Assembly: GCA_030018895.1 (NCBI GenBank)
Contig: JASEHM010000029.1
Coordinates: 1-6,184 of the forward strand
Source: Candidatus Omnitrophota bacterium
GTDB lineage: Bacteria > Omnitrophota > Gorgyraeia > Gygaellales > Profunditerraquicolaceae
DNA: 6,184 bases
Reading direction: 5' to 3'
Below the pieces are notes generated by a model. The model made no database searches and was not told where the DNA came from. It saw nothing but the letters and a program-made list of their open reading frames with translations. Below, in pieces: positions 1 to 5,011 of the stretch. The first letter of the stretch is position 1. Each line of letters begins with the position of its first letter. The position numbers and the translations under genes were made by a program.

Positions 1-57
1 GAATCTCAAAATGCATTTACCGACGATGCATATGCTCTAATTTGGACACGTATGAAT

Positions 58-63
58 TATAAT
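58..63 (+). promoter_or_regulatory. possible -10 box upstream of trmD
   Basis: The hexamer TATAAT is a perfect sigma-70-type -10 match, 70 bases before the trmD start. No acceptable -35 hexamer lies 16-18 bases upstream. The TGGACA at 43-48 resembles TTGACA but is only 9 bases away, too close for a standard promoter. In AT-rich DNA this hexamer is easily a chance match. Confidence 0.2.
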
Positions 64-87
64 AATTTCGTTTAACCTATTAAGTCT

Positions 88-131
88 GTTAATGAGTTAA
101 ACAAGCCAAACGAGCTTAACGAGCTAAACGG
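88..131 (+). repeat. degenerate 9-bp tandem array abutting trmD
   Basis: Four consecutive 9-base units begin at 96, 105, 114 and 123 (GTTAAACAA, GCCAAACGA, GCTTAACGA, GCTAAACGG; consensus roughly GCTAAACGA). An 8-base partial unit, GTTAATGA, precedes them at 88-95. The array ends two bases before the trmD ATG, so it occupies the place where a ribosome binding site would be, and no clear Shine-Dalgarno sequence is present. It may be plain intergenic repeat decay. Confidence 0.6.
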
Positions 132-133
132 AT

Positions 134-856
134 ATGCGTATAGATATCATTACAATTTTTCCAAAAATGTTTGAGCCGGTATTAGGAGAATCTATAATAA
201 AGCGGGCAAAAGAAAAAGGTAAAATTGAAATTTATCTGTATAATCTTCGGGATTATACTCTTGATAAGCATCATAAGGTGGATGATCGGCCTTATGGAGG
301 CGGCAGCGGTATGGTGATGACTCCGCAGCCTATATTTAAAGCAGTAGAAGATATTTTGCATCGTACTCTAGCAGGCACAATACCCTTTTGTTCTGCTCAA
401 GGTAGGCGCAATACGAAAAAGACAAAGATTCTTTTGCTTTCTCCTCAAGGAAAAAAATTAGATCAAAAACTTGCGAAAAAATTGGCAAAAAAAAAGCATC
501 TAATTTTAATCTGCGGCCACTACGAAGGAGTGGATGAAAGGGTGAGGCAATTTCTGGCAGATGAGGAAATCTCTATCGGCGATTATGTTTTGACTGGCGG
601 AGAATTGCCGGCAATGGTTTTAATAGATGCGCTTGTCAGGTTAATCCCCGGAGTCTTGGGTGATAAAAAATCCTTGAATTTTGAGTCTTTTGAGAGTAAT
701 CTATTAGAGTATCCGCAATACACAAGGCCGGCTAAGTTTAGGAATATGGTTGTGCCAAATATGCTGTTATCAGGAGATCATAAGAAAATAGAGGCTTGGA
801 GAGAAAAGGAGGCTATAAAAAGAACAAAAGAGAGAAGGCCAGATTTATTAACCTAA
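134..856 (+). CDS. trmD: tRNA (guanine37-N1)-methyltransferase TrmD
   Basis: TrmD is a cytoplasmic SPOUT-class enzyme that transfers a methyl group from S-adenosylmethionine to N1 of G37, next to the anticodon, which prevents +1 frameshifting. The 240-residue product starts with the typical MRIDIITIFP and carries YGGGSGM (54-60), GHYEGVDERV (128-137), the SAM-binding trefoil-knot segment IGDYVLTGGELPAM (148-161), YPQYTRP (193-199) and the C-terminal KERRPDLL. Two points are unusual. Residues about 75-97 form an insertion of some 15 residues compared with TrmD sequences as I remember them. Position 184, which aligns with the catalytic Asp169 of the E. coli/H. influenzae enzymes, is Glu, a conservative change. 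The ATG lacks a good Shine-Dalgarno and follows the 9-bp repeat array. rplS follows after 96 bases, the usual bacterial order. Confidence 0.97.
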   Translation: MRIDIITIFPKMFEPVLGESIIKRAKEKGKIEIYLYNLRDYTLDKHHKVDDRPYGGGSGMVMTPQPIFKAVEDILHRTLAGTIPFCSAQGRRNTKKTKILLLSPQGKKLDQKLAKKLAKKKHLILICGHYEGVDERVRQFLADEEISIGDYVLTGGELPAMVLIDALVRLIPGVLGDKKSLNFESFESNLLEYPQYTRPAKFRNMVVPNMLLSGDHKKIEAWREKEAIKRTKERRPDLLT

Positions 857-876
857 ACCCAAAAGAGCAGCGAGTA

Positions 877-936
877 GAAAAAAACAGGTAGAGAGAATAG
901 AAAAGTTACAAATTCAAAAATTCTTTCTGTTTTTTC
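877..936 (+). other. inverted repeat in the trmD-rplS spacer
   Basis: A G-A-tract-CAG arm at 877-887 is complementary to CTGTTTTTTC at 927-936, with one bulged A. Inside it, AGAGAAT-like and ATTCTTTCT segments can extend the pairing. The hairpin would be AU-rich and sits just before the rplS ribosome binding site, so it could be a weak attenuator or simply a purine/pyrimidine asymmetry. There is no GC-rich stem. Confidence 0.2.
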
Positions 937-952
937 AAAGCGAGGAGTAAAA

Positions 953-1300
953 ATGGATAAACTTAAACTTATTGAATCAGAATACCTCAAAAAAGATGTT
1001 CCTGCATTTAATGTAGGTGATACAGTAAAGATTTTAACAAAAATAGCTGAAGGCCCGGATAAGGTGCGCTTGCATCCTTTTGCGGGAGTGGTAATTGCTA
1101 AAAAAGGTTCAGGAATCAGACAGAGATTTACCGTAAGAAAGGTTTCCCATGGCGAGGGTGTTGAGCGTGTATTTCCTGTTCATTCGCCCAGCATTGAGCG
1201 TATTGAGGTAATACGCTCTGGCAAGGTAAAAAGGGCTAAATTGTATTATCTGCGTGGTAAAATAGGTAAACACGCGACTAAGATAGAGAGTAAGGAGTAA
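953..1300 (+). CDS. rplS: 50S ribosomal protein L19
   Basis: L19 is a structural protein of the large ribosomal subunit located at the 30S-50S interface. The 115-residue product has the standard length and family hallmarks: KKDVPAFNVGDTVKI near residues 13-27, FAGVVIAKKGSGI, FTVRKVSHGEGVERVFPVHSP in the middle, and the basic VKRAKLYYLRGK near the C-terminus. The start is fixed by a strong GAGGAG at 942-947, five bases before the ATG. It follows trmD as in most bacteria. Downstream lies the palindromic element at 1329-1464 rather than a conventional terminator. Confidence 0.98.
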   Translation: MDKLKLIESEYLKKDVPAFNVGDTVKILTKIAEGPDKVRLHPFAGVVIAKKGSGIRQRFTVRKVSHGEGVERVFPVHSPSIERIEVIRSGKVKRAKLYYLRGKIGKHATKIESKE

Positions 1301-1320
1301 AGGTAGAAAATTAGAAATAA

Positions 1321-1328
1321 GTAATATA
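1321..1328. repeat. left copy of 8-bp target site duplication
   Basis: GTAATATA directly precedes the GTAACAG end of the element and is repeated exactly at 1465-1472, directly after its other end. One copy therefore marks the pre-insertion site. Confidence 0.75.
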
Positions 1329-1464
1329 GTAACAGTTCAGCTCTTGGAAGCGTTTCGTCGTCATTGCGAGCGACCGAAGGGAGCGAAGCAATCTCAAAAA
1401 CGTGATTGCTTCGTCGCTGTCGCTCCTCGCAATGACAAAATGCTTCCAAGGGCTGAACTGTTAC
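1329..1464. mobile_element. 136-bp MITE-like palindromic element with 8-bp target duplication
   Basis: The ends are 23-bp inverted repeats (1329-1351 and 1442-1464) matching at 22 of 23 positions and beginning GTAACAGTTCAGC. They are flanked directly by an exact 8-bp duplication, GTAATATA, at 1321-1328 and 1465-1472. The inner core (1360-1436) is itself a long imperfect hairpin: GTCATTGCGAG pairs with CTCGCAATGAC, and CGAAGCAATC (1384-1393) with GATTGCTTCG (1404-1413). It encodes no protein. An end starting GTAA together with an 8-bp duplication matches what is known of IS66-family insertions, so a non-autonomous derivative moved by an IS66-type transposase is a reasonable inference. Reading frames crossing it on either strand are artefacts. 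Confidence 0.85.
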
Positions 1465-1472
1465 GTAATATA
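1465..1472. repeat. right copy of 8-bp target site duplication
   Basis: This is an exact second copy of GTAATATA, starting at the base after the element's terminal TTAC. It merges into the 7-bp-period array that follows. Confidence 0.75.
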
Positions 1473-1505
1473 TCGTATATTGTACTTAGTACATCGTACA
1501 TCGAA
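1471..1505 (+). repeat. degenerate 7-bp tandem array
   Basis: Five consecutive 7-base units can be read: TATCGTA, TATTGTA, CTTAGTA, CATCGTA and CATCGAA. It contains a near-perfect palindrome, TGTACT-T-AGTACA, at 1481-1493, which follows from the repeat composition and need not be an operator. The array shares its 7-base period with the CAAACTA array just downstream. Confidence 0.55.
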
Positions 1506-1509
1506 AAAA

Positions 1510-1537
1510 CAAACTACAAACTACAAACTACAAACTC
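1510..1537 (+). repeat. 7-bp CAAACTA tandem array abutting the rnhB start
   Basis: Three exact CAAACTA units (1510-1516, 1517-1523, 1524-1530) and a fourth with one change (CAAACTC, 1531-1537) end at the base before the rnhB ATG. They fill the ribosome-binding region, and no Shine-Dalgarno sequence is present. A change in unit number would alter the leader but not the reading frame, because the start codon lies downstream. Confidence 0.85.
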
Positions 1538-2149
1538 ATGCTTTATTATGAGAGAAAACTCAAGAAGAAAGGCTGGGAAATAATTATCGGCGTAGATGAA
1601 GCAGGAAGAGGGCCTTTAGCCGGGCCTGTGCTTGCTGCGGCAGTAGCGCTTAAAACATTTCATTTTAAATCGCATATAGATGATTCTAAAAAATTGACCC
1701 CTTTAGCCAGGCAAAAGGCGCTTTTAGAAATTATTAATAAGTCTGTGTCTGGTATTGGTATAGTATCTGAGGTTGTAATTGACCGCATAAATATATTAGA
1801 GGCAAGCCGCCTGGCAATGGAGCGTTCAATCGCATCCCTCGTGGACAAGATCTCCGCTTTTAATTATAATTACAAGAAGAAAATTCATATTATTGTTGAT
1901 GGTAATATGGATATTACCTGTCCGTTTATTCATACAAAGATTATAAAAGGTGATTCTAAGTCCAAGAGTATTGCCTGCGCCTCAATTCTGGCTAAAGAGG
2001 CTCGAGACCGCATTATGAATTTATATGACAGGCTGTATCCGCAATACGGATTTAAAAAACATAAAGGTTACCCTACAAAAGAACATCGTGCGGCATTAGA
2101 AAAGTTTGGCCCGTGTTTAATTCATAGAAAGAGTTTTTATGGGGTTTAG
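1538..2149 (+). CDS. rnhB: ribonuclease HII
   Basis: RNase HII cleaves the RNA strand of RNA-DNA hybrids and removes single misincorporated ribonucleotides. The 203-residue product has the family signature IGVDEAGRGPLAGPV with acidic residues D20 and E21 and the GRG motif at 23-25. VDGN follows with D121, then KGDSKSKSIACASILAKEARD with D139. The 18-residue spacing from D121 to D139 equals that of the E. coli catalytic pair. KHKGYPTKEH near 175-183 is the conserved C-terminal motif, so all four metal ligands are present. No alternative start exists between the upstream in-frame TAG (1487-1489) and the ATG. The start lacks a Shine-Dalgarno and follows the CAAACTA array. It overlaps yraN by 11 bp. 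Confidence 0.96.
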   Translation: MLYYERKLKKKGWEIIIGVDEAGRGPLAGPVLAAAVALKTFHFKSHIDDSKKLTPLARQKALLEIINKSVSGIGIVSEVVIDRINILEASRLAMERSIASLVDKISAFNYNYKKKIHIIVDGNMDITCPFIHTKIIKGDSKSKSIACASILAKEARDRIMNLYDRLYPQYGFKKHKGYPTKEHRAALEKFGPCLIHRKSFYGV

Positions 2150-2540
2150 GCAGAACTTAGGTAAGAAAGGAGAAGAAACAGCAGTTTGCTTATTAAAAGA
2201 CAATGGTTATAAAATTCTCTTAAGAAATTATAAGACAAAATTAGGAGAAATAGATATTATTGCTAAGGATAAGGATGTTTTTTGTTTTGTTGAAGTAAAG
2301 TCGCGCAGCTCCTTAAGCTATGGTTTACCCTTGGAAGCGGTTTCTCTAAAGAAGCAAAGGCAGATTTCAAAAAGCGCCTTGATATTTTTAAAGGAAAATA
2401 ATTTTTTAGATAAGAAAGCCAGATTTGATGTAGTTTCAATATTTTCTTCAGGGACTTTTAGTGAATGCAGACAAGCTGCACAGTCAAAATCAGAATTGAT
2501 TAAAAATGCCTTTGAGTTGGAGGACAGGTATGTTATCTGA
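2139..2540 (+). CDS. yraN: YraN/UPF0102 family endonuclease-fold protein
   Basis: The family is small and widely conserved, with a Holliday-junction-resolvase-like/restriction-endonuclease fold and no firmly established role. The 133-residue product shows GKKGEETAVCLLKDNGYKIL near the start, NYKTKLGEIDIIAKD with the acidic GEID cluster, and FVEVKSR, together the PD-(D/E)xK-like active-site pattern. EAV..KKQ and RFDVVSI follow. Near the end, the segment SSGTFSECRQAAQSK separates DVVSI from IKNAFEL and is longer than I expect for the family. rnhB-yraN adjacency is common in bacteria. The start overlaps the end of rnhB by 11 bp and has only a weak AAAGAG-like ribosome site, which suggests translational coupling. 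Its last 11 bp overlap fhs. Confidence 0.92.
   Translation: MGFRQNLGKKGEETAVCLLKDNGYKILLRNYKTKLGEIDIIAKDKDVFCFVEVKSRSSLSYGLPLEAVSLKKQRQISKSALIFLKENNFLDKKARFDVVSIFSSGTFSECRQAAQSKSELIKNAFELEDRYVI
2519..2523 (+). promoter_or_regulatory. Shine-Dalgarno fixing the fhs start
   Basis: GGAGG lies six bases before the ATG at 2530, inside the 3' end of yraN. It supports 2530 over the in-frame ATG at 2506, which has no comparable site and would add eight residues unlike the family. Confidence 0.85.
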
Positions 2541-4224
2541 TATTGAAATCGCCCAAAAAGCAAAAAAGAAACCTATTGAAAAAATTGCCAGGGACTTGGG
2601 TATAGATAAAAAATATCTTATTCCTTACGGTAAATACATTGCTAAAATAGATTTAGGTATTTTAGCTAATCTTAAAAATAGGCGTAAAGGAAAATATATT
2701 GTTGTTACTGCAATTACACCTACTCCTTTAGGAGAAGGAAAAACCGTAACTACCATAGGCCTTTCCATGGCCCTGAATAGATTGGGAAAATTAACCTCAA
2801 CCTGTATTAGACAGCCTTCCTTAGGCCCTGTTTTTGGCATAAAAGGCGGCGCTGCCGGAGGCGGATATTCCCAGGTTCTGCCTATGGAAGATTTCAATCT
2901 TAATTTTACCGGCGATGTGCATGCAATCGGCCTTAGTCATAATCTGGCAGCGGCATTTTTAGATAATTCTGTATTTAAGGGTAATCTATTAAATATTAAT
3001 CCTGATAAAATCTATTGGCGCAGAGTATTAGATGTAAGCGATAGGTTTTTAAGAAATGTCAAAGTTGGTTTAGGCACAAAAGAAGATGGAATTCCGCGGG
3101 ACACAGGTTTTGATATTACGGTTGCCTCTGAAATAATGGCAATATTAGCCTTAAGCAGCTCTTTAACAGACATGCGCCAACGTATCGGAAAAATAGTCCT
3201 GGCAGATACGTTTACTGATTTGCCTGTAACTACGCAGGATATAAAGGCTGCAGGCGCTATGTCAGTTCTTTTAAAAGATGCTATAAAGCCAAATCTTATT
3301 CAGACAATTGAGAATACGCCTTGTTTTGTGCATGCCGGTCCCTTTGCTAATATTGCGCACGGAAACAGCTCAATTATAGCGGATAAAATCGCTCTGGGTT
3401 TAAGCGAATATGTGGTTACTGAGGCAGGTTTTGGCGCGGATTGCGGAGCAGAGAAGTTTTTTGATATCAAATGCCGAGTGAGCGGTTTTGTGCCGGATGC
3501 AGCAGTTATTGTTTGTTCTATACGCGCATTAAAGGCTCACAGCGGAAGATTTAAGGTAGTAGCAGGTATGCCATTAAACCCTTGCCTTGAAAGGGAAGAT
3601 ATAAAGGCTATAGAGGAAGGCATTTGTAATTTAGAGAAGCAAATAGAAAATGTTTTACTCTTTGGTATTCCGGTTGTTGTAGCAATAAATAGATTTTCTT
3701 CTGATACTGAAAAGGAAATAGAGTTTGTCCAAAAGAAGGCAAGAGAATTCGGGGCCTATGATTGCTGTGTAAGCGAAGTCTGGCTTAAGGGTTCAGGAGG
3801 CGCAATAGCCTTAGCTCAAGCAGTAATTAAGGCATCAAGCCTGTTGAAAAAATTTAGTTTTCTGTATCAGTTAGATTTGCCTATAAAAGAAAAGATTAAA
3901 ATTATTGCCGCAAAGATTTATGGCGCTAAGGATATTGAATATTCAGAATTGGCAGAATCTAAAATTAAACTATTTACTGAACGCGGTTGGATAAATCTGC
4001 CTATTTGCATGGCGAAAACGCATCTTTCACTGTCTCATGATCCGAACCTTAAGGGTAGGCCTAAAGATTTTATCCTGCCAATAAGGGATATTCGCGCCTC
4101 AGTTGGCGCAGGGTTCTTATATCCTCTGGCCGGTAAGATGCAAACTATGCCCGGCTTGCCGAGCCACCCGGTAGGAGAAAAGATAGATATTGATGAAGAA
4201 GGAAATATTATAGGATTGTCATAG
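2530..4224 (+). CDS. fhs: formate-tetrahydrofolate ligase
   Basis: Fhs (EC 6.3.4.3) makes 10-formyl-THF from formate, THF and ATP in the cytoplasm, the entry step of the methyl branch of the Wood-Ljungdahl pathway and of formate assimilation. The 564-residue product is close to the usual length. Motifs in order are the ATP-binding TPTPLGEGKT (63-72), RQPSLGPVFGIKGGAAGGGY (94-113), FTGDVHAI (126-133), ENTPCFVHAGPFANIAHG (261-278), the second family signature in variant form VCSIRALKAHSG (328-339), and MAKTHLS near 494-500. Q95 stands where the Moorella enzyme has Glu98, reported as a monovalent-cation ligand; the human C1-THF synthase also has Gln there, so activity is expected. The start at 2530 is chosen from the GGAGG at 2519-2523. 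It is coupled to yraN by an 11-bp overlap, and fchA and folD follow beyond a repeat-filled gap. Confidence 0.97.
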   Translation: MLSDIEIAQKAKKKPIEKIARDLGIDKKYLIPYGKYIAKIDLGILANLKNRRKGKYIVVTAITPTPLGEGKTVTTIGLSMALNRLGKLTSTCIRQPSLGPVFGIKGGAAGGGYSQVLPMEDFNLNFTGDVHAIGLSHNLAAAFLDNSVFKGNLLNINPDKIYWRRVLDVSDRFLRNVKVGLGTKEDGIPRDTGFDITVASEIMAILALSSSLTDMRQRIGKIVLADTFTDLPVTTQDIKAAGAMSVLLKDAIKPNLIQTIENTPCFVHAGPFANIAHGNSSIIADKIALGLSEYVVTEAGFGADCGAEKFFDIKCRVSGFVPDAAVIVCSIRALKAHSGRFKVVAGMPLNPCLEREDIKAIEEGICNLEKQIENVLLFGIPVVVAINRFSSDTEKEIEFVQKKAREFGAYDCCVSEVWLKGSGGAIALAQAVIKASSLLKKFSFLYQLDLPIKEKIKIIAAKIYGAKDIEYSELAESKIKLFTERGWINLPICMAKTHLSLSHDPNLKGRPKDFILPIRDIRASVGAGFLYPLAGKMQTMPGLPSHPVGEKIDIDEEGNIIGLS

Positions 4225-4241
4225 TTTTGTTAATATATTCG

Positions 4242-4263
4242 CCCTGCATCGTATGGTGTAGGG
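4242..4263 (+). terminator. hairpin after fhs, weak terminator candidate
   Basis: CCCTGCATC (4242-4250) can pair with GGTGTAGGG (4255-4263) over nine base pairs, two of them G-U, leaving a four-base loop. It lies 17 bases after the fhs stop. No T-run follows (the next bases are TTCACAA), so intrinsic termination is doubtful. It may instead be the remnant of another intergenic repeat. Confidence 0.25.
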
Positions 4264-4270
4264 TTCACAA

Positions 4271-4404
4271 TCAGACTGTGTCGCATTAATGCGTCATTCC
4301 CGCGAAAGCGGGAATCCACGACGGAGAATTTTGGATCCCCGATTAAAGCATTCGGGGATGACAAAAGATTGTCGTCGAGACCATTTTTATGTGACACAGT
4401 CTGA
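4271..4404. mobile_element. 134-bp palindromic repeat element
   Basis: Inverted ends TCAGACTGTGTC-G/A-CAT (4271-4286 and 4389-4404) match at 15 of 16 positions. Inside, 4293-4362 is a two-hairpin core bounded by GTCATT and GATGAC. The first stem is ATTCCCGC/GCGGGAAT with a GAAA loop (4296-4315), and the second is ATCCCCGA/TCGGGGAT with a nine-base loop (4335-4359). The core type is a widespread bacterial intergenic repeat. The ends differ from the GTAACAG ends of the other two elements in the window, and I find no flanking duplication, so the insertion is either old or of another mechanism. It carries no coding capacity. Confidence 0.7.
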
Positions 4405-4450
4405 ATGACGAATGTCTCCGATTTTTGGCCGGGGTTTGCAATGACTATAT

Positions 4451-5011
4451 ATGTACAGAGACGAATCTCTTAAGAAATATTTAGATGACTTGGCTGCAAG
4501 GCTTCCTGCTCCTGGCGGCGGCTCAGCAGCAGCCTTGAGTGCCGCAATGGGTGCTGCGCTTATCAGCATGGTGGTTAATTTTACCCTGGGAAAATCTAAG
4601 TACGTAAAATACGAAAGAGAGCTAAAAGAGATTTTGAAAAAATCGGAAAAGTTAAGGGAGAGATTTTTAAATTTAATCGATTTAGATATTTTGGCTTACC
4701 AGGCTAAAGATCTTAAAAAAGCCTTAAAGGTTTCTCTTAAAGTATGTCGGTTTTGCAGTGATGCCTTAAATTTGTGTCCTGGGCTGGTAAAGAAAGGCAA
4801 TATAAATTTGATCAGCGATACAGGCATAGCCGCTGTATTTCTTGAAGCAGCTTTTATTTCGGCAAGAATAAATGTGGATATAAATTTAAAATCACTTGAT
4901 AATGAGGAATTAACCAGGTCAATCAGAAAAGAGCTAAGTGCAAAAGAAAAAATAATTAAGAAGATTAGAAAAGAGACGGAGGCAAGAGTTGGCAAAATTA
5001 TTAGAGGGTAG
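4451..5011 (+). CDS. fchA: methenyltetrahydrofolate cyclohydrolase / formiminotransferase-cyclodeaminase family protein
   Basis: The predicted role is interconversion of 10-formyl-THF and 5,10-methenyl-THF, or cyclodeamination of formimino-THF, in the cytoplasm. The N-terminus holds the family hallmark LPAPGGGSAAALSAAMGAAL (18-37) and then VNFTLGKSKY. The C-terminal half has NLISDTGIAAVFLEAAFISA (118-137) and NVDINLKSL, as in FchA/FTCD cyclodeaminase domains. At 186 residues it is shorter than the roughly 205-210 expected. The loss is around residues 80-100, where the usual long Lys/Glu-rich helix after the D..AY motif is trimmed. An in-frame TGA at 4442-4444 and the lack of other start codons fix the ATG, which has no clear Shine-Dalgarno. 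With fhs upstream, no formiminotransferase domain, and folD overlapping by 23 bp, the cyclohydrolase role is the better reading. Confidence 0.9.
   Translation: MYRDESLKKYLDDLAARLPAPGGGSAAALSAAMGAALISMVVNFTLGKSKYVKYERELKEILKKSEKLRERFLNLIDLDILAYQAKDLKKALKVSLKVCRFCSDALNLCPGLVKKGNINLISDTGIAAVFLEAAFISARINVDINLKSLDNEELTRSIRKELSAKEKIIKKIRKETEARVGKIIRG
4978..4982 (+). promoter_or_regulatory. Shine-Dalgarno supporting the folD TTG start
   Basis: GGAGG, inside the fchA 3' end, lies six bases before TTG 4989. This spacing, and the match of the following residues (AKLLEGRPIAQ) to FolD N-termini, supports TTG as the start although no ATG is nearby. Confidence 0.85.

Larger units (their letters stand above)
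1..133. other. region upstream of trmD, no recognisable gene
   Basis: No gene end can be identified here. One frame is open from base 1 to a TAA at 73-75, but its short peptide resembles no protein I recognise, in particular not the C-terminus of RimM or S16, the usual neighbours upstream of trmD. The second half is the degenerate 9-bp tandem array listed separately. A perfect TATAAT lies at 58-63 without a matching -35 box. Confidence 0.5.

Noticed and set aside
1246..1449. Open frame of 67 codons on the - strand over the rplS end and the element
   Set aside because: It is the complementary reading of the same palindrome extended into the antisense of rplS; such repeats give matching spurious peptides on both strands.
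1481..1493. Palindrome TGTACT-T-AGTACA as a possible operator
   Set aside because: It falls within a degenerate 7-bp tandem array, which explains the symmetry without a regulator site.
1344..1583. Open frame of 79 codons on the + strand between rplS and rnhB
   Set aside because: It is a translation of the palindromic element (the CERPKGAKQSQ / VAVAPRNDK type of peptide) running into the tandem repeats, has no ribosome site and overlaps the real rnhB start.
2506..2529. Earlier ATG for fhs at 2506, adding eight residues
   Set aside because: The ATG at 2530 has a GGAGG six bases upstream and gives a family-like N-terminus; 2506 has neither.
4293..4362. CRISPR-like array among the hairpin repeats
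   Set aside because: There are only single copies of each core, with no regularly spaced direct repeats and spacers and no cas genes.
2541..4450. THF riboswitch upstream of the folate genes
   Set aside because: The sequence before fhs is yraN coding, and the 46 bases between the element and fchA are too short and show no such structure. I looked for a conserved leader and saw none.
4387..4569. Open frame on the - strand before fchA
   Set aside because: It is antisense to the conserved APGGGSAAA region of fchA and to the repeat end, with no independent coding signal.
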